Source of the DNA: Chloroflexi bacterium UBA4733
Lineage (GTDB): Bacteria; Chloroflexota; UBA4733
Reading direction: 5' to 3'
Assembly (NCBI GenBank): GCA_002404055.1
Contig: DHIZ01000149.1
Location: forward strand, 4,395 to 33,358
Length of the DNA: 28,964 nucleotides
Part shown: positions 6,317 to 14,615 of the stretch, one piece after another
How positions within the stretch are numbered: position 1 is the first letter of the stretch
How the letters are laid out: each line of letters opens with the position of its first letter
Translations under genes and position numbers: made by a program
Notes under the pieces: model-generated
Database searches by the model: none
Told to the model about the DNA's origin: nothing
Seen by the model: only the letters and a program-made list of their open reading frames with translations

Positions 6317-6651
6317 GGGCGCTGCCGATCTCGGCAGTTCGGCCAGCACGTCGGCCGCCAGGCGTGGGTTCGGCGTGGCGCGATCTTCTACGACTTTGCC
6401 GTCCTGGAAGCTGACGACGCGCTCGCAGAAGGCAGCCACGTCCGGCTCATGGGTGACGATCAGGATGGTGATCCCCGTCGCGTGCAATATGGCCCCAGCA
6501 CTGCCGCCAGCTCCCCACGCTGCACGCTCAGGTCGACGCCGCGCAGCGCCTGGACGACGTTGGCGCCCATAGCGTAGTTCCTGGTGAGCGATTCGACGCG
6601 GACGAGGGGATGAGGGGACGGGGGCAGGTGTTCGTCGGTCGGTGAAGCCAT
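6310..6651 (-). pseudogene. ABC transporter ATPase (MacB/LolD-like) remnant, core deleted
   Basis: From ATG 6651 the first ~52 codons read VRVESLTRNYAMGANVVQAL, then GVDLSVQRGELAAVLGP, which is the normal beginning of a LolD/MacB-type ATPase up to the edge of Walker A. The next bases continue in another frame with ILHATGITILIVTHEPDVAAF, then CERVVSFQDGKVVED, which is the H-loop region and C-terminus of the same family. Walker A, Q-loop, signature and Walker B (about 110-130 residues) are missing and the junction near 6490 is out of frame. The natural stop is also lost. The HlyD remnant upstream belonged to the same operon. Confidence 0.8.
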
Positions 6652-6692
6652 AGCTCATATCCTTTCACGTGATTGGCAGTGCCGCGTCTGTG

Positions 6693-6860
6693 ACTGCGGT
6701 GGGGCAGTGTTGCGACTGCGGAAGGGAACCGTGTCGGGACTGCCGTGAAAGTCCCCAACCAACCAAACTGCTATCCGACGACCAGGCGCTACTTTCATTG
6801 GTGGTCGTCCGTAGGACGGGGGTTACTGCGGTCTCCGGCCCAAAGACCGGACTGCGGTCC
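6693..6860. repeat. Cluster of ACTGCGG repeats
   Basis: ACTGCGG occurs at 6693, 6715, 6825 and 6851, with a near copy ACTGCCG at 6739, giving spacings of 22, 24 and 26 bp within the subclusters. At 6825 it reads ACTGCGGTCTCCGGCCCAA, close to ACTGCGGTCTGCGGCCAA in the terminal arm of the element at 1-125. So the two regions belong to one repeat family. The cluster lies between the two halves of the broken efflux operon, and the HlyD remnant ends at its edge. Confidence 0.6.
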
Positions 6861-6869
6861 TGGAGAGAG

Positions 6870-7295
6870 CTTCGGCACCGCGGTCTGGGCATTGACGATG
6901 GCGCCCTGAGCGCCGGCCAGATCGGCGGTGTTCTGCTGCTGCACCGTCTGGACGTGCTGCTGTGCAGTCGTCAGCGTCTGCTGTGCAGCAGCGACCGCCG
7001 CCTGGGCCACGGCGTGCTGGAGATCGGCAGTGTCCTGTTGTGTCAGCACCTGGACCGCCGTCACGTGGTCGCCCGGCTGCACCAGCACCTTGCTGAGCTG
7101 GCCGTTCTGCGCGAAGGTGAGCGGCAGTGACGTGGTGGTGCTGACGGCGCCGGTGGCGTTGATGCCAACCACCAGATCGCCGCGCGTCACCGGCACCGTG
7201 GTATAGGTGGGGGCCGCGCTGGTCTGGCTGCGGACGCGGTAGATGCCGAAGCCGCCCAACAGCAGGGCGACCAGATGGAACTGATAAAGATTCGG
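6870..7295 (-). pseudogene. HlyD/MacA-type membrane fusion protein remnant, truncated at both ends
   Basis: The frame opens just after a TGA (7296-7298) and begins with the membrane anchor FHLVALLLGGFGIYRVRSQ. TVPVTRGDLVVGINATGAV follows, then the lipoyl-like half GQLSKVLVQPGDHVTAVQVL and an Ala/Gln-rich alpha hairpin. Homology stops near residue 130 at IVNAQTAV, where the sequence runs into the ACTGCGG repeat cluster. Membrane fusion proteins of this family are about 350-450 residues. No start codon with a ribosome site is present. In its intact form it would have linked an inner-membrane pump to the cell exterior, followed by the ATPase gene now at 6310-6651. Confidence 0.78.
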
Positions 7296-7530
7296 TCAGA
7301 TCATCGCCTTGCACACGTCGCCATGCTGGCGGCGCTAGATTGGAGGAACATTGGAGGGTCGTGCGTGCCGGCCGCGTTGTGCAATTCGCCTGCGCTCCTG
7401 GTCCCAGCCTATATTGACAGATAGGGGCCATTGGTCGCGAAGGCTGACACGGCGTCGGTACAGACGGCCGTCGCGTACACTGTGACAGTAGGAAATCATT
7501 GGAGACGGGCAATAGAGGAGGTTGGCAACC
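7296..7530. other. Intergenic region upstream of the DUF433 gene
   Basis: No convincing gene is seen on either strand. It separates the end of the HlyD remnant from the DUF433 gene and must carry the promoter of the latter. No strong -35/-10 pair stands out. Confidence 0.4.
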
Positions 7531-7761
7531 ATGACGCCGTACGATGATCCCAACCATCCCAATATAACGCTTGACCCCAACATCATGCTTGGCAAGCCGA
7601 CAATCTCCGGCACGCGACTTACCGTCGAACTGATTCTTGAGGAGATAGCCGGTGGCGCGACAACTGATGACTTACTCAATGACTATCCTCGACTGACACG
7701 TGCCGGAATTCAAGCCGCGCTCGAATATGCAGCCGACCTGTTGCGCGCCGAGTGCGGTTAA
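7531..7761 (+). CDS. DUF433 protein (VapB-like antitoxin), without recognisable toxin
   Basis: A 76-residue DUF433 protein. It shows the signature GKPTISGTRLTVELILEEIAGG, then DDLLNDYPRLTRAGIQAALEY, a helix-turn-helix arrangement. The family is usually the antitoxin of a pair with a DUF5615 (PIN-like, Mut7-C) toxin encoded just downstream. Here the next gene is on the opposite strand only 77 bp away and no DUF5615 motif is present. I chose ATG 7531 (GGAGG nine bases upstream) over the in-frame TTG at 7522, which overlaps that ribosome site. Confidence 0.85.
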   Translation: MTPYDDPNHPNITLDPNIMLGKPTISGTRLTVELILEEIAGGATTDDLLNDYPRLTRAGIQAALEYAADLLRAECG

Positions 7762-7838
7762 GCTCCTCGTTGCGCGCGAACTAGATGCGCGAGCGCGTGA
7801 TCGAACTGGGGTATAGGCTGCACGCGCTCCGCTTGGCG

Positions 7839-9113
7839 TCACATCCCCGCGACCTCGGTCAGGCGGCGCTGCAAGAAGCGGCGTTCCGTCGCGTTCTGGC
7901 AGAGTTCCAGCGCGCGTACGTAGGCGGCTGCCGCTTCCTCGCGTTGGCCGACGCGCCGCAGGAGATCGGCCCGCGCTGCGTGGAAGTGCTGATACTCGGC
8001 GAGGGCCGTTGCCAGCGTCGGGCGGTTCAGTAACTCCAGGCCACGTTCCGGCCCGGCGATCATGGCCAGTGCGACCGCCCGGTTCAACTCGATCACCGGC
8101 GAGGGTGTCAGGCGCGCCAGCGTGGTGTAGAGCGCGGCGATCTGGGGCCAGTCCGTTTGCGCGCTCGTCAGCGCTTCGTCGTGGAGGGCGGCGATCGCCG
8201 CCTGGATCTGGTAGGGGCCGGCGCGCCGCATGGTGAGGGCCTGATCGAGCAGTGCGACCCCTTCGGCAATGGCGGCGCGATCCCAAAGGCTTCGATCCTG
8301 CTCTTCCAGCAGGACCGCGTCACCGTCCGAGTCCACTCGGGCCTGCCGCCGGGCGTGGTGCAGCAGCATGAGCGCCAGCAGGCCGAGCGCCTCCGGATCG
8401 TCGGGGATGGTCGGCTCGGCCCTCAAGAGATCGACGAGCACTCGTGTCAGCCGGATCGCTTCGTCGCAGAGTTCCTGGCGGATCAAGGCATCGCCAGCGG
8501 TGGCGGCGTAGCCCTCGTTGAAGATGAGGTAGAGGACGGCCAGCACGCCGTCGACGCGCTCCGCCAACTGCTGGAGCGGCGGCACGCGATAGGGGATGCC
8601 GGCGTCGCGGATCTTGCGCTGGGCTCGTACCAGGCGCTGGGCCATCGTCGGCACGGGCGTCAGGAAGGCCGCCGCGACCTCGGGCGTCGTGAGGCCACCG
8701 AGGGTGCGCAGCGTCAGCGCCACCCGCGCTTCCAGCGCGAGCGCCGGGTGACAACAGGTGAAAAGGAGCTTCAGACGCTCGTCGGGGAACTCCGACGCGT
8801 CAACCGGGCTGTCCGGTTCGCCCCCGTCGGCCTGCTCCAGCGCAGCGAGGGCCTGAAGTTGCTCCTGCTTGCGAGCCAGGGTGGCGTCGCGGCGCAAGCG
8901 GTCGATCGCTTTGCGTCGGGCGATGCCGCTCAGCCATGCCGCCGGGTTGTGCGGTAATCCAGCGGAGGGCCACTGCAGCAGTGCCGCGACGCAAGCGTCC
9001 TGCAACGCGTCCTCGGCCAGGGTAAAGTCGCGCGTGGCGACGATGAGACCGGCGAGGATCTTGCCGGATTCCTGGCGAAAAACGCGGTCAACGACGTGGG
9101 AGACGGCTTCCAT
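7839..9113 (-). CDS. ECF42-type RNA polymerase sigma factor with C-terminal TPR-like extension
   Basis: A 424-residue ECF sigma factor. Region 2 spans about residues 10-80 ([20 protein letters not shown], then [20 protein letters not shown]). Region 4 spans about 125-180 ([19 protein letters not shown] and [19 protein letters not shown]). The remaining 240 residues are a helical, TPR-like domain ([41 protein letters not shown]) diagnostic of group ECF42. ECF42 members lack a classical anti-sigma factor and are encoded beside DGPF/YCII proteins, exactly as here. The start ATG has a weak GGTGAG ribosome site, which suggests low-level coupling to the upstream DGPF gene. Confidence 0.92.
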   Translation of the reverse strand: MEAVSHVVDRVFRQESGKILAGLIVATRDFTLAEDALQDACVAALLQWPSAGLPHNPAAWLSGIARRKAIDRLRRDATLARKQEQLQALAALEQADGGEPDSPVDASEFPDERLKLLFTCCHPALALEARVALTLRTLGGLTTPEVAAAFLTPVPTMAQRLVRAQRKIRDAGIPYRVPPLQQLAERVDGVLAVLYLIFNEGYAATAGDALIRQELCDEAIRLTRVLVDLLRAEPTIPDDPEALGLLALMLLHHARRQARVDSDGDAVLLEEQDRSLWDRAAIAEGVALLDQALTMRRAGPYQIQAAIAALHDEALTSAQTDWPQIAALYTTLARLTPSPVIELNRAVALAMIAGPERGLELLNRPTLATALAEYQHFHAARADLLRRVGQREEAAAAYVRALELCQNATERRFLQRRLTEVAGM

Positions 9114-9200
9114 TGCTCACCAATACTTCTGTACTTCTGGTGCGCGCTACGCCGCTCTGGTAGCTCGTCCGCCGGGCAACCAGAGCGGCAATGCCCACTC

Positions 9201-9545
9201 CTAATTGAACTCCATGACCGGACGCACTTCGATGGAGCCGCGCACGGCGTCGGGGATATGCGAGGCGATCTCGACGGCCTCGTCCAGATTGTCGCAGGTG
9301 ACAAGGTAGAAACCATTGAGCTGCTCTTTGGTCTCGGCGAACGGCCCATCGGTCGTGAGCCTCTTGCCGTCGCGCACACGTACCATCGTCGCCATCGCCG
9401 CGCCGTGCAGCGCGTCTCCGCCGACGATCTTGTCCTTATACCGCTCGCCGAACGCCTGGTGCCCCGCCATCATGGCGTCCTGTTCCGCTTTGGTCATCTG
9501 ATGGCCCAGTGCCTCCTCGAAGTGGATTAGCAACGCATACCGCAT
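9201..9545 (-). CDS. YCII/DGPF domain protein, partner of the ECF42 sigma factor
   Basis: A 114-residue YCII-related protein. The family tag DGPF is at residues 66-69 (RLTTDGPFAETKEQLNGFYLV). The surrounding fold is the ferredoxin-like alpha-beta dimer (MRYALLIHF at the start, DEAVEIASHIP near the end). DGPF genes are the main known targets of ECF42 sigma factors, and a matching promoter lies at 9601-9625. It ends 87 bp before the sigma gene on the same strand, so both can be transcribed from that promoter. The biochemical role of DGPF proteins is not established. Confidence 0.92.
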   Translation of the reverse strand: MRYALLIHFEEALGHQMTKAEQDAMMAGHQAFGERYKDKIVGGDALHGAAMATMVRVRDGKRLTTDGPFAETKEQLNGFYLVTCDNLDEAVEIASHIPDAVRGSIEVRPVMEFN

Positions 9546-9600
9546 CTTGGTTCCTTCTCTTGACTATCAATCGGCGAGCACACCGCCCGTCATCTATACG

Positions 9601-9625
9601 TCGAACCAGGTAGCGCAAATCGACA
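9601..9625 (-). promoter_or_regulatory. ECF42-dependent promoter of the DGPF-sigma operon
   Basis: Read on the minus strand, TGTCGA (9625-9620) is followed by a 16-bp spacer and CGAC beginning at 9603. TGTCGA at -35 and CGA/TC at -10 is the motif I recall as published for ECF42 targets. It lies about 56 bp upstream of the DGPF start codon. It implies positive autoregulation of the module. Confidence 0.75.
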
Positions 9626-9794
9626 CCGCGCCGGGGCGAGTGGAAAATAAAGTTGGGGCGTTGCCTGGGGGCCCGGCATGGCGTTGGACAGGCGTCTACT
9701 CACAGCCGACAATGACGATACGGTAGCAGCGAGAGCAAAGTGACGGATAAGGGCTTGGCGCTAGCGCGAGGGCAACAAGAGCCGTGGAGAGAAA

Positions 9795-10976
9795 ATGACC
9801 AAAGATCGTGTGATAAAGAGCATCAGGCTGCGAAACTTCCTCTCATTCCCGGATGATTCCGAGGCGGTCGAGCTCCATTCCCTAAACGTATTGATCGGAA
9901 CAAACGGTTCAGGCAAGTCGAACCTTATCGCGGCAATCGGTCTGCTCCGGGGTGCGCCGCAAGCGCTCGCGACTTCTATCCGCGAAGGCGGTGGCGTCCG
10001 CGATTGGCTATGGAAAGGCACGTCGGCCAGCGCAACAGCGACGCTCGAAGTTGGGCTTGCCCGACCGGAACGGGCCGTTGCACTCCGGTATCGGCTGTCG
10101 TTCGCGCCTGTAGGTCAACGGTTCGAGGTAACGGACGAGCGCCTTGAAGACGAGCATCCTCAGGGCTCGCATACCAGGCCATACTTCTACTTCGGGTACG
10201 AGAATGGACGCCCGATGCTGAATGTAGCTGGCGATGCACGGTCACGTGCGCTGCGTCCGGAAGATATTGACCCGCAACAGTCGGTTCTTTCCCAGCGAAA
10301 AGACCCCGATCAGTACCCCGAGTTGACATATATTGGGACGCTTTTTTCGTCACTGCAGCTCTATCGAGATTGGAATCTGGGCCGCGATAACCTGGCGCGG
10401 CGCCCTCAACCAGCAGATATGCCGAACGATCACCTCACAGAGGACGGCAGTAACCTCGGTTTGGTACTGAACAGCCTACGAACAGACAGTCGGGTCAGGC
10501 GCAGCCTCCTCGAATATCTCCGTAAGTTCTACGCCGATGCTGAAGACGTTGACGTGAAGGTGGAAGCAGGCACCGTGCAGGTTTTCCTCCAGGAGAAGGA
10601 TTTTTCTATTCCCGCCACTCGACTGTCGGACGGCACGCTGCATTGGCTGGCACTCCTGGCGGTGCTACTCAACCCTACCCCGCCGCCGCTCATTTGTTTG
10701 GAGGAGCCAGAGATCGGACTCCATCCAGACATTATGCCGACGTTGGCGGAGTTGCTACGTGAAGCGTCCGCTCGAACCCAGCTCATTGTGACGACGCACT
10801 CCGTTGCCTTAGTCGACGCGCTGACGGAGATCCCGGACGCGGTGCTGGTGTGCGAGAAAACCGACGCTGCCACAATCCTTAGGCGATTAGATCGGGACAC
10901 CCTATCTATCTGGCTCGAAAAATATAGGCTCGGGCAGCTTTGGCAAAGCGGTGAAATTGGCGGGAACCGGTGGTGA
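9795..10976 (+). CDS. AAA family (SMC/RecF-like) ATPase, partner of a DUF4276 protein
   Basis: A 393-residue AAA_21-type ATPase. Residues 1-30 carry the IRLRNFLSF entry typical of RecF/SMC-like proteins, and Walker A is GTNGSGKS at 35-42. The ABC-type signature RLSDGT is near 276, Walker B LICLEEPEIGLHP near 298-310 with the catalytic Glu pair, and the switch TTHS near 333. The middle is an unassigned alpha-beta region. Such ATPases occur with TOPRIM-like nucleases in defence modules (OLD, RloA/RloB, COG4637-DUF4276). Its stop overlaps the start of the DUF4276 gene by four bases (GTGA). GGAGAG precedes its ATG. Confidence 0.88.
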   Translation: MTKDRVIKSIRLRNFLSFPDDSEAVELHSLNVLIGTNGSGKSNLIAAIGLLRGAPQALATSIREGGGVRDWLWKGTSASATATLEVGLARPERAVALRYRLSFAPVGQRFEVTDERLEDEHPQGSHTRPYFYFGYENGRPMLNVAGDARSRALRPEDIDPQQSVLSQRKDPDQYPELTYIGTLFSSLQLYRDWNLGRDNLARRPQPADMPNDHLTEDGSNLGLVLNSLRTDSRVRRSLLEYLRKFYADAEDVDVKVEAGTVQVFLQEKDFSIPATRLSDGTLHWLALLAVLLNPTPPPLICLEEPEIGLHPDIMPTLAELLREASARTQLIVTTHSVALVDALTEIPDAVLVCEKTDAATILRRLDRDTLSIWLEKYRLGQLWQSGEIGGNRW

Positions 10977-11269
10977 ACGTCCGGATATATGTCGAAGGTG
11001 GAGGCATCAACCATGCGACCAAAGCAAGCTGTCGTGAGGGCTTCTTGGGGATTGCATTGCACCCCCAAGCCAACGTTGAAGCGATCAGCAAGTCCGACCT
11101 TATGGAGAGACTGCTTTCGGCGACGAGGAACACAAGGACAAAGGGGGCCTACCATAAGACGAGACACGCCTTTGACCTGCTCGCTCGGATCAATCCCGAC
11201 AAAGTGCGCAGGGCGTCGCCCCACGCAGAACGCCTCTGCTCGATTCTTCTTGACAACTCTTCGGCCTGA
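10973..11269 (+). pseudogene. DUF4276 gene with large internal deletion
   Basis: The start is GTG 10973 (GTGA overlap with the ATPase; GTG 10970 is also possible), giving about 98 residues. VNVRIYVEGGG at the N-terminus is the TOPRIM-like first strand with the conserved Glu, followed by SCREGF. The text then jumps to VEAISKSDLMERLLSATRNT, KGAYHKTRHAFDLLARINP and VRRASPHAERLCSIL, the C-terminal third of DUF4276. Complete members are roughly 190-220 residues, so about 100 are missing, including the segment expected to hold the second acidic motif. The frame is kept across the gap. The protein could still bind the ATPase but should not be an active nuclease. Confidence 0.72.
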
Positions 11270-11358
11270 GCTGTTGTCTACGCCTAACAACCACGTTGTC
11301 CCGCCTCCCTGTGTGCAGGTCGCCGCCGTAGCAAGTATCCTCTCCGTAAGGAGAAACC

Positions 11359-12183
11359 ATGAACATCGTCAATCCGCCTGAAGCCATTATCGCCCTGACC
11401 CGTCTCAGTACCCACGAGCGTTTCCCCGATGGCCGGCCGCGCGTGCCGGACGACATCGTGGCACGGATGGCGCTGGTGACCACCGAAGAGGCCTGGGGGG
11501 TGCTGCGCTGGCACGGCTACCAGGACCAGTTCGAGGGCGACTGGATCAACACGCACCCCGGCCGCATCCTGGTCGGTCGCGCCGTCACGGCGATGTTCGT
11601 GCCGAAGCGGCCTGACCTGCAGGAGTTGGTGGAAGAAATGGGCAAGGCCGAAGGTCGTATCGGCGGCCAGAATTCCTGGGTCATCGACACCTTGCAACCG
11701 GGCGACGTGATGGTCGTCGACATGTTCGGCAAGGTGCGCAACGGCACCTTCGTCGGCGACAACCTGGCGACGTCGCTGCAGCGACGCACCCAGGCCGGCG
11801 CAGTAATCCACGGCGGCATACGCGACTACCAGGGAGTGTCCCAGCTCCGCGACGTGGCCATCTTCACGCGCGGGTTGCACCCTTCGGCCATTGCCGATGT
11901 GACACTTGCCGGTATCAACATACCGATTCGCATCGGCGCCGCCACGGTGCTACCCGGCGATATCGTGCTCGGCACGCCGACTGGCGTCATCTTCATCCCC
12001 GCCCACCTGGCGCAGGCAGTCGTGGAACGCTCGGAGGACGTGCGCGTGCGCGACCAGTTCGGCAAGCTCCGCCTGCAAGAGGGCCGCTACACGCCAGGCG
12101 AGATCGACCGCACCTGGTCGGAGGCGATTGAGGCCGACTATAAGGAGTGGCGAGCAGCCAGTCAAAGCGCGACGCGCGCGTAA
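11359..12183 (+). CDS. RraA-like family protein (HMG/CHA aldolase or RNase E regulator fold)
   Basis: A 274-residue RraA/dimethylmenaquinone-methyltransferase-like protein. The conserved GDNLA is at about residues 133-137 and GGIRDYQG at about 152-159. Arg and Asp of the latter are the catalytic or metal-binding pair of 4-hydroxy-4-methyl-2-oxoglutarate aldolases. The protein is about 50-60 residues longer than E. coli RraA and belongs to the longer group often found near sugar-acid and dehydratase genes. A carbon-catabolic aldolase role is therefore more likely than RNase regulation. AAGGAG precedes the ATG. No other catabolic gene is adjacent. Confidence 0.85.
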   Translation: MNIVNPPEAIIALTRLSTHERFPDGRPRVPDDIVARMALVTTEEAWGVLRWHGYQDQFEGDWINTHPGRILVGRAVTAMFVPKRPDLQELVEEMGKAEGRIGGQNSWVIDTLQPGDVMVVDMFGKVRNGTFVGDNLATSLQRRTQAGAVIHGGIRDYQGVSQLRDVAIFTRGLHPSAIADVTLAGINIPIRIGAATVLPGDIVLGTPTGVIFIPAHLAQAVVERSEDVRVRDQFGKLRLQEGRYTPGEIDRTWSEAIEADYKEWRAASQSATRA

Positions 12184-12233
12184 CGGTTCAGGACTGACGA
12201 CAACCTACGCGCCGAACCCAGCGTACCGGCACT

Positions 12234-12554
12234 TCAGACCTTGCCTGCCACGTCAAGGAGTTGAAGCTCAAGCTGCTCGATGGTCGGAGCAGCTGCTTTG
12301 AGCCGGGTGAGCACCTGCTGGTACCGCGCCTCCTGCCGTACCGACATTGCCCCGGAGCGGTGTTGTTCCTCAAGGTCGGGGAGATAGTCGGCCAGCACAT
12401 GGTCCCACTCCAGCGTGAATGCCGCCCGCTCCCAAGATTCCCAGGTCGGCCACTCGGCCAACGCCCTGGGCAAATCATCAAGCTCAGCAAGTACCGCGCG
12501 CAAAAACTGGTCCGTCCGAGACGCTACTGCGGGCTGCACTGAGAAGTCAGACAT
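12234..12554 (-). CDS. Hypothetical 106-residue helical protein
   Basis: A 106-residue, Leu/Ala/Glu-rich and probably all-helical protein (FLRAVLAELDDLPRALAEW, WDHVLADYLPDLEEQH, YQQVLTRLKAAAPTIEQLEL). There is no signal peptide or membrane segment. I do not recognise a family. It lies 20 bp downstream of the broken TPR gene on the same strand, so both were probably one operon. No clear Shine-Dalgarno precedes its ATG, consistent with dependence on translation of the upstream gene. Confidence 0.6.
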   Translation of the reverse strand: MSDFSVQPAVASRTDQFLRAVLAELDDLPRALAEWPTWESWERAAFTLEWDHVLADYLPDLEEQHRSGAMSVRQEARYQQVLTRLKAAAPTIEQLELQLLDVAGKV

Positions 12555-12574
12555 TCATCAAAGCAGACTGCCTG

Positions 12575-13363
12575 CTAATCTCTAGCTAAGATCTGGAGCA
12601 ACTGTGGCTTGAGCCTTCTCATGGTATCTAACGTCTCGCGCTGCATCGGGGATTTGCCAGCGTACTCCAGGTCTCGCCCATTAGCGGAAACGTTGAGGGT
12701 GACGTCATTGACGCGAAGGGAGTTCAGAAACTCCTTCGCCTCAGCGAGTTCCTGGTCCAGGGCACTCGCCCTCTCCGAGGTCGCGCGGTCAGCGCGTGCC
12801 GCCTCTGTCTTCCCAAGAAGATCATACACCTCGGCGCGCTTTGCCAGTAGTTACGCCCAGTTCGGGTACACGCGGTCGGCGCGGCTGTAATCGTCGACGG
12901 CCTTCTGGAACTGGCCGGCCGCCCGATAGATGTCGCCGCGCAAGGAATAGCCAAACTCGTCTGGAGAAATGGAGATTGCCTGGTTTGCGTCAGCGAGGGC
13001 TTGTTCGAAATCCCCGATCTGCATCAGTGCTTCGGCGCGGCCCATGTATCCCTGATGACGCGTCTCTCCGTTCTGGGTGAGGACGGTGTACTCCTTGAGC
13101 AGCTGTGCCGTGTCACCTTTTTGCTGATACGTGGAGGCCCGGAACATGGCGGCCTCCACCGGATCGAGACCGAGCTGCACGGCGCGACTCACGGCGGAGA
13201 TGGCTTCCTCGTACCGGCCCTTGCCCGCAAGCGCAACACTGAGACAAACAGGTCCGTAGGGGTGCTGTGGATATCGGCGAGAGAACGCCGTTGCGAGCGT
13301 CAGTAGTTGATCAAACTGCTGGGAAGCCGCGGTAGATGCCATCTCATTGATTGCGTCGGTCAT
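12575..13363 (-). pseudogene. TPR-repeat gene broken by in-frame TAA, with TubC-like C-terminal domain
   Basis: The first open part (13363-12851) has at least four TPR units, for example YGPVCLSVALAGKGRYEEAI and ADANQAISISPDEFGYSL. A TAA (12853-12851) then interrupts a TPR helix: VYPNWA, stop, LLAKRAEVYDLLGKTEAARADR. The same frame runs on to 12575. The last ~50 residues (FLNSLRVNDVTLNVSANGRDLEY through LRRLKPQLLQIL-like end) resemble the TubC N-terminal docking domain. Upstream of the annotated ATG the frame remains open and encodes a likely membrane segment (GVAGSLIGASINGIWALA) until a hairpin repeat at 13466-13485, so the 5' end is damaged too. Confidence 0.75.
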
Positions 13364-13465
13364 TCGGCGGTCACGGTTATTGCGCGCCAGGGCCCAGATT
13401 CCGTTGATTGACGCTCCGATAAGGCTTCCCGCGACGCCTGCCGCAGCAGGCTTCGTCCCGCCTAG

Positions 13466-13644
13466 CCGGACGATTTATCGTCCGGTCGCTTGCCCGGCGA
13501 CGGCTGTCCAGGATTTGCCAACAGCTACCTGATCGGGCGATCTAACAGCACACCCCCTGCTAAAGCAGGTTGGGAAGCGCCGGGAGCGTAGTTCAGCCTG
13601 CTTCAGCAGGGTTCGTTTGGTTAGCCCTACGGTTCAGCGTAGGG
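13466..13644. repeat. Cluster of four short hairpins with conserved tetraloops
   Basis: Four palindromes with different stems lie here. They are CCGGACGA-TTTA-TCGTCCGG at 13466-13485, CCTGC-TAAA-GCAGG at 13556-13569, CCTGC-TTCA-GCAGG at 13597-13610, and CCCTACGG-TTCA-GCGTAGGG (one mismatch) at 13625-13644. The loops are TTTA/TAAA or TTCA/TGAA, while the stem sequence changes freely. The cluster fills most of the 370-bp gap between the TPR gene and the Uma2 gene. No other gene is seen in that gap. Related clusters are at 15337-15384 and 20248-20404. Confidence 0.75.
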
Positions 13645-13733
13645 AGGACCAGCGAAGCTTCCCCGAAGCGCAAACGCCGCCTGTGCCCACTGCCCCTCAT
13701 GCTACGCTAGCACCTACCAGGAAGCGAGGCAGC

Positions 13734-14534
13734 ATGCAGATCGAAACCGCTACCCTAGACTGGCTACCCGACCTCTTCGACAGTGAAGAACAGGACGAAC
13801 CTTTGGCCGGGCAGGACCATGCCGACACCATCGACAGCCTCTCCTACCCGTTGCGCGGTCGCCTCTCCGGCCCCCAGTGCTTCATCGCTGCTGAGCTGCG
13901 GGTCCACCGCGACCCCGCCAACCTCCGCGATTACCGCGAGCCCGATATCCTGGTGGCCCTCGGCGTGCCGGACCGCGTCCGTCCGCGCTACGACCTCTGG
14001 GTCGAACGCAAAGCGCCGGACCTGGTGATTGAGGTGCTCTCCCAGTCTTCGCTGGAGAACAAGGACCTGACGGACAAGCGCGACTGGTACCGCCTTGAAG
14101 GTGTGCTCGAGTACGTGGTGCTGGATCCGAGTGGAGACTTTGCGCCGGAACCACGGTTGCAAGCCTGGCGGCTGGGCCGTCGCGCCGACAGCAGGGCTGA
14201 CCGTCACCGCCTGGCAGAGGATGGAACGCTCTGGAGTGAACTGATCCCCTTCGGCTGGCGCGTGGTGGACAACCGGGTGCGGGTAGTAGACCGTGCGAAC
14301 GGCGAGATCTTCCCCTGGATCACCGATGTGGAACCGCAGTTGCGGTGGGAGGTCGCCTTGCGCCAGGAGGCGCAGGAGCGTGCCCGCCGGGCCGAGGAAC
14401 TCGCAGGGCTGGCGGAACAGCGCGAGCGTGCCGCAGAACAGCGGGCTGCGCAGTGGCAGGAACGGGCCGAGCAAGAGGCGGCGGCACGGCGGTTGCTGGA
14501 AGAAGAAGTGGCCCGCCTGCGTCGCGGTCAGTGA
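13734..14534 (+). CDS. Uma2 family protein with C-terminal coiled coil (copy 1)
   Basis: A 266-residue protein. The Uma2 nuclease domain covers about residues 1-190: REPDILVAL, then APDLVIEVLSQSS with the acidic active-site residues, then DWYRLEGVLEYVVLDP. It is followed by a charged coiled coil (EAQERARRAEELAGLAEQRE and on to the end). ATG 13734 is preferred over the longer frame because GAGG precedes it and the paralogue at 25419-26384 starts at the same point. The two copies are nearly identical over their first ~140 bp and share the stretch upstream of the ATG. The coiled coil suggests oligomerisation. Confidence 0.88.
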   Translation: MQIETATLDWLPDLFDSEEQDEPLAGQDHADTIDSLSYPLRGRLSGPQCFIAAELRVHRDPANLRDYREPDILVALGVPDRVRPRYDLWVERKAPDLVIEVLSQSSLENKDLTDKRDWYRLEGVLEYVVLDPSGDFAPEPRLQAWRLGRRADSRADRHRLAEDGTLWSELIPFGWRVVDNRVRVVDRANGEIFPWITDVEPQLRWEVALRQEAQERARRAEELAGLAEQRERAAEQRAAQWQERAEQEAAARRLLEEEVARLRRGQ

Positions 14535-14615
14535 TACGGATGCTGGGGCTGCTTTTGTTTCGGCGGAACAGGGGCGCGTTGCGCGGCAATCACCGGCGGC
14601 CAGGAGGAGGTACCT

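Noticed and set aside
5669..6658. 329-codon minus-strand ORF as one gene
   Set aside because: Only its first ~110 codons resemble protein (the C-terminal piece of the ABC ATPase). The rest is antisense to the intact 188-codon gene.
7296..7530. 5' remnant of another exported or transport gene
   Set aside because: A few codons looked protein-like, but not long enough to support any family.
13466..13644. CRISPR array
   Set aside because: The repeats are short palindromes with differing stems and irregular spacing, there is no constant 23-37 bp repeat, and no cas gene is present.
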